NCBI GenBank assembly: GCA_937876275.1
Contig: CALFIA010000077.1
Span: 1-18,203 of the forward strand
Length of the DNA stretch: 18,203 nucleotides
Direction: 5' to 3'
From: an uncultured Actinomycetes bacterium
GTDB lineage: Bacteria > Actinomycetota > Actinomycetes > S36-B12
Every line of letters begins with the position of its first letter. The stretch's first letter is position 1. The notes beneath the pieces are model-generated. The model was not told the origin of the DNA, ran no database searches, and worked only from the letters and a program-made list of their open reading frames with translations. Positions 7,459 to 12,753 of this stretch are shown piece after piece. A program made the position numbers and the translations under genes.

Positions 7459-7496
7459 CGGACGAGGCTCTGACGGTAGCCCTGAGTCTCGATGAA

Positions 7497-8264
7497 TTAA
7501 TCGATGGATGAGATGAGGCCCATCTCTACTGCTCGTCGGGCAGCAGTGAGCCGGTCAGGCGTGCTGGTGGATCGCATCACTCGCTGCAGTTCCTGCTTGA
7601 CCGTGGAGACAGAAACGTGTAGCGACGTCGCAATCTGGTTGTTCCCGACCCCTTGATTGACCAAGTCGACAATCTCCTGCTGGCGGCGGGTCAGCATGAG
7701 CATGGGTTCGGTCCCGGCTGAGCGGTAGAGAGGCGAGGTCGGACTATCGGGGTGGGTTGCCCACAGGCCGAGTGCCGAGGAGATCGCCGTCAGCACGGAG
7801 AAGTCATGGGGAGTCCAGTCACGCGGGCACCCCGTGGTGAATTGCACGACACCCAGCACGATCCCCTGATGAACGATTGGAATTCCGACTAGATCGCCTT
7901 CGTTCATGACCAGCCGATCGGCCATCGACTGAAAGTGGTCTCTATCGAATGTGGCGTTTGGGTATTGAGTCGGGAAATCAGAGATCGGAGTCACGTAGAT
8001 CTCACCGAATCGAGCGACATCGACCATCTGCGAGTCGAAGGTCAGCGGAATGCGATGCCAGCGATCGAGATCAGCATCACTAAACCCGATGTAACCGACC
8101 ATGCTGAGCGATTCTCGGTCCTCGATCAGCCACATGACCGTGGCGCGAGCGTCAAAGGAGCGGAAGATGCCGTCATTGAGCGCGGTGGTCAGATTTTGAC
8201 CGTCGGGATGACCCGAGATCAGCCTCAGCATGGAGGGAAGCCCGAAGAGGGGATCAGTGCTCAC
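7497..8264 (-). CDS. GAF-domain LuxR-type transcriptional regulator
   Basis: A 255-residue protein from the GTG at 8264, which has an excellent GGGAGG site four bases upstream. The frame stays open to 8504, but the added 80 residues look non-coding, so the shorter form is chosen. Residues about 20-170 resemble a GAF sensor domain (ATVMWLIEDRESLSMVGYIG, then DLVGIPIVHQGIVLGVVQFTT, ending DFSVLTAISSALGLWA). Residues 191-251 are a LuxR/FixJ helix-turn-helix (LTRRQQEIVDLVNQG.GNNQIA..L.VSVSTVKQELQRVM). The recognition helix region VSVSTVKQ is close to the family form. There is no phosphoacceptor receiver domain, so control is probably by ligand binding or oligomerisation. Target genes are unknown; the I42 gene directly downstream is the simplest candidate for co-transcription. 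Confidence 0.87.
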   Translation of the reverse strand: MSTDPLFGLPSMLRLISGHPDGQNLTTALNDGIFRSFDARATVMWLIEDRESLSMVGYIGFSDADLDRWHRIPLTFDSQMVDVARFGEIYVTPISDFPTQYPNATFDRDHFQSMADRLVMNEGDLVGIPIVHQGIVLGVVQFTTGCPRDWTPHDFSVLTAISSALGLWATHPDSPTSPLYRSAGTEPMLMLTRRQQEIVDLVNQGVGNNQIATSLHVSVSTVKQELQRVMRSTSTPDRLTAARRAVEMGLISSID

Positions 8265-8280
8265 TGGGCCTCCCGCACAT
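8254..8280 (-). CDS. Short upstream ORF overlapping the LuxR start (MCGRPSEH)
   Basis: An ATG at 8280 with its own GGGAGG two bases upstream opens an eight-codon reading frame (MCGRPSEH) that stops at 8254, just past the LuxR GTG at 8264. The second GGGAGG, used by the LuxR gene, lies inside this small ORF. Translation of it would therefore affect access to the LuxR start by coupling or occlusion. The first Shine-Dalgarno is rather close to its ATG, and an ORF this short can occur by chance. Confidence 0.3.
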   Translation of the reverse strand: MCGRPSEH

Positions 8281-8456
8281 CGCCTCCCGGTCGAGCTCTT
8301 TGCCGGGTACCTGACTGGTGTCGGAACGATAGCCGCGGGTGCACTCCTGCGCAGAGCACATGCCCAGAAGCGGTGAAGTGCGGACATATCCCGTTTTGTC
8401 CCCTGCGCGAGCCGATATGGGGTGGACCGTTCGATGCTTCCCGATAACTTCCAAGC

Positions 8457-8474
8457 AGCCGATTCGCATCGGCT
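8457..8474. repeat. Perfect inverted repeat / hairpin
   Basis: AGCCGAT and ATCGGCT pair over 7 bp around a TCGC loop. There is no U tract on either side, so it is not a typical intrinsic terminator. It lies about 135 bases upstream of dnaG and could be an operator or an RNA element. Confidence 0.5.
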
Positions 8475-8558
8475 CGGGACGGGAGACGTGGCTCCGGTGC
8501 TCATCTTGCGAGGTGGCGCCGGAGGGACGGGGGTGTGCGTCTCCCGATCAACCCGAGG

Positions 8559-8573
8559 CTGAGGATTCCTCAG
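8559..8573. promoter_or_regulatory. Palindrome upstream of the dnaG promoter
   Basis: CTGAGGA-T-TCCTCAG is a perfect 7-1-7 inverted repeat ending one base before the expected -35 position of the dnaG promoter (-10 box at 8597). Dimeric regulators often bind such sites. No matching family consensus is recognised. Confidence 0.4.
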
Positions 8574-8596
8574 ACGACGAGGGCATCTCCGCCGCC

Positions 8597-8602
8597 TAGA
8601 AT
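8597..8602 (+). promoter_or_regulatory. Leaderless -10 box (TAGAAT) for dnaG
   Basis: TAGAAT is close to the ideal TATAAT, is preceded by GCCGCC and is followed by six bases (CACCCC) and the dnaG ATG. Transcription should begin at or next to the A of the ATG. No Shine-Dalgarno sequence is present. Confidence 0.65.
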
Positions 8603-8608
8603 CACCCC

Positions 8609-10477
8609 ATGGCCGGCCGGATTCGCGATGAGGACATCGCAGAAGTCCGCGAACGGGCCAAGATCGACGATGTCGTGCGCGAGTACGTCACGCTGAAGAG
8701 CGCGGGTGGCGGCTCGATGAAGGGCCTGTGTCCCTTCCATGACGAGCGCAGCCCCAGTTTCCACGTCACTCCCAGCAGGGGCATGTGGTACTGCTTTGGC
8801 TGCGGTGAGGGCGGAGATGTTCTCTCATTCCTCCAGAAGATCGATCACCTCAGCTTCGCCGAGTCAGTCGAGAAGCTAGCCGCAAAGACAAACGTCGAGC
8901 TTCGTTATGTCGATGGCGGTGCGGCGGTCAATCGCCAGGCGGGTCAGCGCACGCGTCTCGTCGAGGCGCACAAGGCGGCCGCGGAGTTCTACCGTGAGCA
9001 GCTGAAGTCGCCGGAAGCGCAGGTCGGCCGCGAGTTCTTGAAGCAGCGCGGCTTCGATGCCGAGGTCTGCGCTCACTTCGGAGTCGGCTACGCGCCGAAA
9101 TCCTGGGACGCCCTGACCTCGCATCTGCGCAAGAAGGGCTTCACCGATGCCGAGCTGCAGGCCGGCGGTCTGGTCAGCCAGGGCGATCGTGGCATCTACG
9201 ACCGCTTCCGCGGCCGAGTGGTCTGGCCGATCAAGGATCTCGCCGGTGACGTCGTGGGTTTCGGAGCTCGCAAGCTCTACGACGATGACCAGGGCCCCAA
9301 GTACCTGAACACTCCCGAGTCACCTCTCTATAAGAAGAGCCAGGTGCTCTACGGCATCGATCTTGCACGCAAGGAGATCTCGAAGGAGCAGCAAGCTGTC
9401 ATCGTCGAGGGCTATACCGATGTCATGGCCTGTCACATCGCGGGAGTAACGAATGCGGTCGCTACTTGCGGCACGGCTTTCGGCGCCGAGCACATCAAGG
9501 TGCTGCGCCGCTTGCTCATGGACTCTGATCAGATGCGCGGCAGTGTCGTCTTCACCTTCGATGGCGACGCAGCTGGTCAGAAGGCAGCACTGCGCGCGTT
9601 CGAAGAGGATCAGAAGTTCGTCAGCCAGACTTTCGTCGCCGTCGAGCCCAGCGGTCTCGACCCGTGCGATCTGCGCTTGCAGCATGGCGATGCGGCCGTG
9701 AAGGCGCTGGTCGATCGCCGTGTGCCGCTTTTCGAGTTCGCCATTAAGTCGGCTCTAAAGCAGCATGATCTCGATCGCGTCGAAGGCCGTATCGCCGCCA
9801 TGAATGATGCGGCACCCATCGTGGCGAAGATCCGCGATGCGGCGATTCGCCCCGAATACACCCGCGAGTTAGCCAAGTGGCTGGGCTTGGACGTCGAGAC
9901 GGTGAGCAAGGCAGTGAGCAAAGGCGGAAAGGCCGCTGCTCCTACATCACGTGCGACAGAGTCTGCGCCGCAGGTACTTCCCAGCCGCCCGTCGCAGCCT
10001 GGCCGACGCGATCCCGCGCTCACCATCGAGCGCGAGGCCCTCAAGTGCGCACTTCAGCAGCCGGCCATCGTCACTCACTGGTACGAGAGTGTCGAGGAGA
10101 CCGCGTATACGCACCCGAGCGCTGTCGCGGTGCATCAGGCGATCGCGGGTGCGGGCTATCCGTCCGAGGATGTTGATGGCCTCGCCTGGATCGACGCAGT
10201 ACTCGAGCACTCCGCCGATGATCAGGTGCGCAATCTCGTGCGCGAACTCTCTGTCGAACCCCTGCCCGCTGACGCCGGTCAGGATGTTCGCTACGCAACG
10301 AGCGTCATCGCTCGACTTCTCGAGCTCGATGCCTCACGCCGCATCGAAGAACTCAAGGGGCGCCTGCAGCGCACCGACGATGATCCCGAGGCGGCAACCG
10401 AGGTGATGCGCGATCTCATGGCACTCGAGGATTACCGCAGGTCTCTTCGTGCCAACGCCACCGGGCAGACAAGCTGA
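8609..10477 (+). CDS. dnaG: DNA primase
   Basis: A 622-residue primase that makes the RNA primers for chromosomal replication together with the DnaB helicase. Residues 1-100 form the CHC2 zinc domain with Cys41, His44, Cys62 and Cys65 (CPFH...YCFGC) and the signature FH.TPSRGMWYCFGCGEGGDVLSF. The catalytic core runs to about 340 and includes the family signature RIMFPI-like stretch RFRGRVVWPI (200-208) and the TOPRIM motifs VIVEGYTDVMA (Glu267, Asp271) and FTFDGDAAG (Asp318, Asp320). After about 440 a Pro/Ser-rich linker leads into a C-terminal helical domain (about 470-622) in the place of the helicase-binding domain. The size is usual for actinobacterial DnaG. The stop codon overlaps the ATG of the next gene (TGATG), so the two are translationally coupled. 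Confidence 0.97.
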   Translation: MAGRIRDEDIAEVRERAKIDDVVREYVTLKSAGGGSMKGLCPFHDERSPSFHVTPSRGMWYCFGCGEGGDVLSFLQKIDHLSFAESVEKLAAKTNVELRYVDGGAAVNRQAGQRTRLVEAHKAAAEFYREQLKSPEAQVGREFLKQRGFDAEVCAHFGVGYAPKSWDALTSHLRKKGFTDAELQAGGLVSQGDRGIYDRFRGRVVWPIKDLAGDVVGFGARKLYDDDQGPKYLNTPESPLYKKSQVLYGIDLARKEISKEQQAVIVEGYTDVMACHIAGVTNAVATCGTAFGAEHIKVLRRLLMDSDQMRGSVVFTFDGDAAGQKAALRAFEEDQKFVSQTFVAVEPSGLDPCDLRLQHGDAAVKALVDRRVPLFEFAIKSALKQHDLDRVEGRIAAMNDAAPIVAKIRDAAIRPEYTRELAKWLGLDVETVSKAVSKGGKAAAPTSRATESAPQVLPSRPSQPGRRDPALTIEREALKCALQQPAIVTHWYESVEETAYTHPSAVAVHQAIAGAGYPSEDVDGLAWIDAVLEHSADDQVRNLVRELSVEPLPADAGQDVRYATSVIARLLELDASRRIEELKGRLQRTDDDPEAATEVMRDLMALEDYRRSLRANATGQTS

Positions 10478-10983
10478 TGTTCGGTCTGCGGCGCACGCGC
10501 CGTCTTCCGTCAGGCATTCGCGAACGTCTCGAGATTCCTAAGAGCGAGCGCATCATCGCGTGGGGAGTAGACCCCGTCAACGACCTCTACACGCTCGCGA
10601 CCGACAAGGCTTTGTATCCCGAGCAGATACATGAGCGGCTGCGCTGGGATTCCATCAGTAAGGCCACCTGGGATGAACCGATCCTCAACGTGACCGTGCA
10701 TGACTCCACTGGCGCAACTAAGGGCACACTCAAGCTTCGCGTCGAGGAATCCGGCGATCTGCCGGCCGCTGTCTTCGCTCTGGTGACCGAGAGCGTGGTG
10801 ATCTCCGAGCACGTCGATCTAGGTTACGGGGCAGGTGCCCGCATGGTGGCTCGCCGCGATGGTGATGAGGGCACGATCTGGTGGTCGGTCGTCTTCGATA
10901 CCGGCCTCAATGCCGCGGATCCTGCGCTTCGTGCTCGTGCCGATGAGGAACTCGCCTCGCTGCGCGATGCCCTGGGTATCTAG
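10477..10983 (+). CDS. Conserved-looking protein coupled to dnaG, possible PH-like fold
   Basis: A 168-residue soluble protein of unknown function. Its ATG shares one base with the dnaG stop, so its production is tied to primase. The N-terminus is basic (MFGLRRTRRLPSGIRERL). The middle reads IIAWGVDP..DLYTLATDKALY, then RLRWDSISKATWDEPILNVTV, and later GTLKLRVEE. This alternation of beta strands around an 'A-T-D-K-A-L-Y...W-D-S-I' pattern resembles bacterial PH-like domains, but that is an inference from pattern only. The C-terminus has a short strand (GTIWWSVVFDTGL) and a helix (DPALRARADEELASLRDAL). There is no signal peptide or membrane segment. Small proteins of this kind behind dnaG are, as far as I recall, common in actinobacteria; a role in replication is suggested only by position. 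Confidence 0.72.
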   Translation: MFGLRRTRRLPSGIRERLEIPKSERIIAWGVDPVNDLYTLATDKALYPEQIHERLRWDSISKATWDEPILNVTVHDSTGATKGTLKLRVEESGDLPAAVFALVTESVVISEHVDLGYGAGARMVARRDGDEGTIWWSVVFDTGLNAADPALRARADEELASLRDALGI

Positions 10984-11000
10984 TAATGAGAAGTGCGGGC

Positions 11001-11159
11001 TTACTGAGCGCTCGGCGTTGGATTCTCTGACTTAGTCGGGATTTCCTTGAAGTTCGTGAAGACGTCATCGGTCTCTAGGTAGTCGGCGAGTTCGTCGGCT
11101 TGCTGCTCAGTGAGAGTTGAGCCGTCCGCGAAATGCCAGGTATTGCCCATCTTGCGCAC
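11001..11159 (-). CDS. Small acidic protein, candidate antitoxin partner
   Basis: A 52-residue protein from a GTG at 11159. An exceptionally good AAAGGAGG site (AGGAGG at 11166-11171) lies six bases upstream, inside the last codons of the gene before it. The sequence begins MRKMGNTWHFADGSTLTEQQADELADYLETDDVF; the core 'W.F.DG..LTE...DELA' recalls small partner proteins found beside toxin-like genes in actinobacteria, as I remember them. It is acidic overall and has no membrane segment. An ATG three codons in is an alternative start, but less well spaced. The start lies one base after the stop of the preceding gene, which indicates translational coupling and a shared function. The assignment as an antitoxin is an inference. 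Confidence 0.65.
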   Translation of the reverse strand: MRKMGNTWHFADGSTLTEQQADELADYLETDDVFTNFKEIPTKSENPTPSAQ

Positions 11160-11160
11160 C

Positions 11161-11514
11161 TCACACCTCCTTTGCCAGCAAGTCGCGCCACTTTTGCCGC
11201 GCAACCATCGCGTGAATGATCACTACGTCTTCATTCTCCTTCAGGATCACCCCGATCTCAAGCAGCCGACCGCTGTCATCAAGGCCGATGGCCATCAGGA
11301 AGTTGCCGTCTGCCCTGGAGGAGGTATCTAGAAACAAGCGAGGTGAGTTGATTAGGCACGCCAGCATTCGCGATCGCCCGATCCTGTGACGCCTGCTGGA
11401 ATTCGTGAAGCCAAGTGAGGAGTCCAGCGCAGATTTCCTCAGGATCGAGGCCAGATAGGGGCCGGCATCGATGAATTCGGGCATGAAGGAAGCAGACCTG
11501 ATCCCGCGAAACAT
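11161..11514 (-). CDS. Small toxin-like protein (start uncertain)
   Basis: The frame encodes up to 117 residues. The C-terminal 80 carry the signal: FTNSSRRHRIGRS, then FLMAIGLDDSGRLLEIGVIL, then DVVIIHAMVARQKWRDLL. The order 'short basic helix, strand, G-D-GrLLEv, strand, IHAM.aR.K' matches a group of small proteins that I recall as toxin halves of putative toxin-antitoxin pairs in actinobacteria, broadly like DUF4258/BrnT folds. The first 35 residues do not look like that fold. Neither the ATG at 11514 nor the in-frame ATG at 11484 has a good ribosome-binding site, so the true start may be internal and non-canonical. The next gene begins one base after this stop and takes its Shine-Dalgarno from the final codons. 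No mobile element is adjacent. Toxicity is not proven. Confidence 0.6.
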   Translation of the reverse strand: MFRGIRSASFMPEFIDAGPYLASILRKSALDSSLGFTNSSRRHRIGRSRMLACLINSPRLFLDTSSRADGNFLMAIGLDDSGRLLEIGVILKENEDVVIIHAMVARQKWRDLLAKEV

Positions 11515-11611
11515 CCGGGTGCCCAGCTACTACCTGGGGATGAATGGACGGTGAGGCGGGGCTTGTGGATGCCTCGGCTCGGGCCAGTCACGAGCAAGGT
11601 CTGGGACTTGA

Positions 11612-11617
11612 TATCCT
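11612..11617 (+). promoter_or_regulatory. Candidate -10 box (TATCCT) for tRNA-Asn
   Basis: TATCCT lies 13 bases upstream of the mature tRNA 5' end, which would give a very short 5' leader for RNase P to remove. No -35 match is evident. Confidence 0.35.
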
Positions 11618-11630
11618 TCTCAGGCCTTGA

Positions 11631-11703
11631 TCCCCCATAGCTCAATTGGCAGAGCATTCGACTGTTAATCGAAGGGTTTCTGGTTCGAGTCCAGATGGGG
11701 GAG
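11631..11703 (+). tRNA. tRNA-Asn (anticodon GTT)
   Basis: A complete cloverleaf: acceptor TCCCCCA (11631-11637) with TGGGGGA (11696-11702), D stem GCTC/GAGC, anticodon stem TTCGA/TCGAA around the loop CTGTTAA with GTT at 11664-11666, five-base variable loop, and T stem TCTGG/CCAGA around TTCGAGT. G11703 is the discriminator and CCA is not encoded. A strong terminator follows seven bases later. Confidence 0.97.
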
Positions 11704-11710
11704 CGCTATC

Positions 11711-11745
11711 AGACCCGGGACGTCCGCTCAGGACCTCCCGGGTCT
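11711..11745 (+). terminator. Intrinsic terminator of tRNA-Asn
   Basis: AGACCCGGGA (11711-11720) pairs with TCCCGGGTCT (11736-11745) over 10 bp; an inner GTCC/GGAC stem extends it across a C-C mismatch. It ends in a run of five T (11745-11749). It directly follows the tRNA and precedes the VOC gene, insulating the two. Confidence 0.92.
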
Positions 11746-11773
11746 TTTTGTGACTCAGAACCGCAATAGCAGT

Positions 11774-11779
11774 CAAGAT
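11774..11779 (+). promoter_or_regulatory. Candidate leaderless -10 box (CAAGAT) for the VOC gene
   Basis: CAAGAT is followed by six bases (GTGGGT) and the ATG at 11786. It supports this ATG over the GTG at 11750, which lies at the edge of the tRNA terminator. Confidence 0.45.
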
Positions 11780-11785
11780 GTGGGT

Positions 11786-12157
11786 ATGGCTTATCCAATT
11801 GCTGAGGTGGTCCTCGACTGTTCAGATCCGCAAGCGCTGGCCGAGTTCTATGGGGAACTGCTGGGCGCGCGCCCCCGTCAGTCGCGTCCTGAATGGGCCT
11901 CTATCTGGGCGGACCCCATCATCATCGGGTTCCAGCGCGTTCCTGAGTCAAAGGTAGTGAAGAATCGGGTCCATCTGGACTTCACCGCCGTTGATCTGCT
12001 TGCCGCTACAGCGCATGCGGAATCCCTGGGCGCTATTCGGCAAGGAGACGTGATCGCCGAACCACCCGGTGAATTCATCGTTCTTCAGGATCCTGAGGGC
12101 AACGAGTTCTGCTTCGTGAGTGGGTATCCAGAAGACCCGAATCAGGCCATTGACTGA
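11786..12157 (+). CDS. VOC superfamily protein (glyoxalase-like)
   Basis: A 123-residue single-unit vicinal-oxygen-chelate protein. It opens with EVVLDCSDPQALAEFYGELLGARP (7-30), the usual strand-helix start of one beta-alpha-beta-beta-beta module. The second module shows RVHLDFTAVDLLAATAHAESLGA (61-83) with His63 and ends LQDPEGNEFCFV (100-111) with Glu107; these are the typical metal-ligand positions. The form resembles the Glyoxalase_6 subgroup, whose members are mostly uncharacterised; they may act in detoxification or antibiotic resistance, but nothing here tells which. The open frame extends 12 codons upstream to a GTG at 11750 that overlaps the end of the T tract of the tRNA terminator and is therefore unlikely. 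Convergent with the membrane protein gene at 12190. Confidence 0.88.
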   Translation: MAYPIAEVVLDCSDPQALAEFYGELLGARPRQSRPEWASIWADPIIIGFQRVPESKVVKNRVHLDFTAVDLLAATAHAESLGAIRQGDVIAEPPGEFIVLQDPEGNEFCFVSGYPEDPNQAID

Positions 12158-12189
12158 CCAAGGTGTAGCTCGACTCGCGGGAAAGTTCT

Positions 12190-12558
12190 CTACGCCACGC
12201 AGTTGAGATTCCCCGCGCAGGCGAGCTGGATTCCTGCGATGCCTATGCCCGCCGTGGCAATGCCGAGCAGGGGTACGAGGTAGATCACGCCTCGCAGGAT
12301 GCGGCTAGCTCCGCCCCGTCGTTGACGGGTGACTCCCCAGGCGATCCATCCGCAGATCACTGAGAGACCGCAGAGGAACAGGCTCGAGAGCAGGCCGAAA
12401 ACGATGAGGAGAGTCCAGAAGGATCCGCCGGAGTCAAAGAGCATCGGACTGAACATGGTCGGGATCAGGAGAAGCAATGCGACGAGGATCCAGCCGATCG
12501 TGGCCAGGATAGGCAGGAGTGGGCTGACGGAGGCTCGATCTGACGACTCAGTGCTCAT
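12190..12558 (-). CDS. Small membrane protein of unknown function, three TM helices
   Basis: A 122-residue protein with a polar N-terminus (STESSDRAS), then three hydrophobic segments at about 13-38, 47-75 and 88-114, the first two separated by FDSGGSF and the last two by the basic loop RQRRGGASR. The C-terminus carries two cysteines (LACAGNLNCVA). The charged loop between helices 2 and 3 suggests that loop is cytoplasmic, giving N-out/C-out with an odd number of helices. A GAGAGG site lies five bases before the ATG. I recognise no family. It is divergent from the decarboxylase gene. Confidence 0.75.
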   Translation of the reverse strand: MSTESSDRASVSPLLPILATIGWILVALLLLIPTMFSPMLFDSGGSFWTLLIVFGLLSSLFLCGLSVICGWIAWGVTRQRRGGASRILRGVIYLVPLLGIATAGIGIAGIQLACAGNLNCVA

Positions 12559-12598
12559 GGCACCTCTCTTTGATGAAGACTCCGGATGGTCGGTCAGC

Positions 12599-12604
12599 AG
12601 CCTA
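12599..12604 (-). promoter_or_regulatory. Candidate -10 box (TAGGCT) for the small membrane protein
   Basis: On the minus strand TAGGCT lies 40 bases upstream of the ATG, leaving room for the GAGAGG ribosome-binding site. No -35 element is recognisable. Confidence 0.4.
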
Positions 12605-12689
12605 GGGCGCTCGAGGACTCGTGACCTCAGTTCGTGATTCTCATCGGTGCATGTTTCACCTAAGAGTTCAGTCTCAATGTCGTGGCAGC

Positions 12690-12703
12690 CTCCGCGGGCG
12701 GAG
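12690..12703. promoter_or_regulatory. Palindrome over the decarboxylase -35 region
   Basis: CTCCGC-GG-GCGGAG is a perfect 6-2-6 inverted repeat. With the -10 box at 12710, the -35 element would fall at about 12687-12692, so the repeat overlaps it and fills most of the spacer. A repressor bound here would block RNA polymerase. The regulator is unknown. Confidence 0.4.
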
Positions 12704-12709
12704 CGTTCC

Positions 12710-12715
12710 TAGGAT
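12710..12715 (+). promoter_or_regulatory. -10 box (TAGGAT) for the decarboxylase gene
   Basis: TAGGAT matches TANNNT and would start transcription near 12722, giving a leader of about 32 bases that contains GGAGG eight bases before the ATG at 12754. Confidence 0.5.
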
Positions 12716-12753
12716 GAAGAGGCACATGTCCCGCGTCACCGGAGGTCGTCACC

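Larger units (their letters stand above)
8265..8608. other. Gene-free stretch between the LuxR gene and dnaG
   Basis: This 344-base divergent intergenic region has no convincing gene. It holds the LuxR leader and short ORF at its left end, a perfect hairpin at 8457-8474, a 15-base palindrome at 8559-8573 and the dnaG -10 box at 8597-8602. A plus-strand frame at 8339-8599 lacks a ribosome-binding site and any recognisable domain. The middle (about 8350-8450) shows only ordinary GC-rich sequence. Confidence 0.6.

Noticed and set aside
8265..8504. N-terminal extension of the LuxR protein by 80 residues
   Set aside because: The added sequence does not look like protein, while GTG at 8264 has an excellent GGGAGG site and begins a normal GAF region.
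8339..8599. 86-codon plus-strand frame before dnaG
   Set aside because: No ribosome-binding site, no recognisable domain, and it covers the hairpin, palindrome and dnaG promoter.
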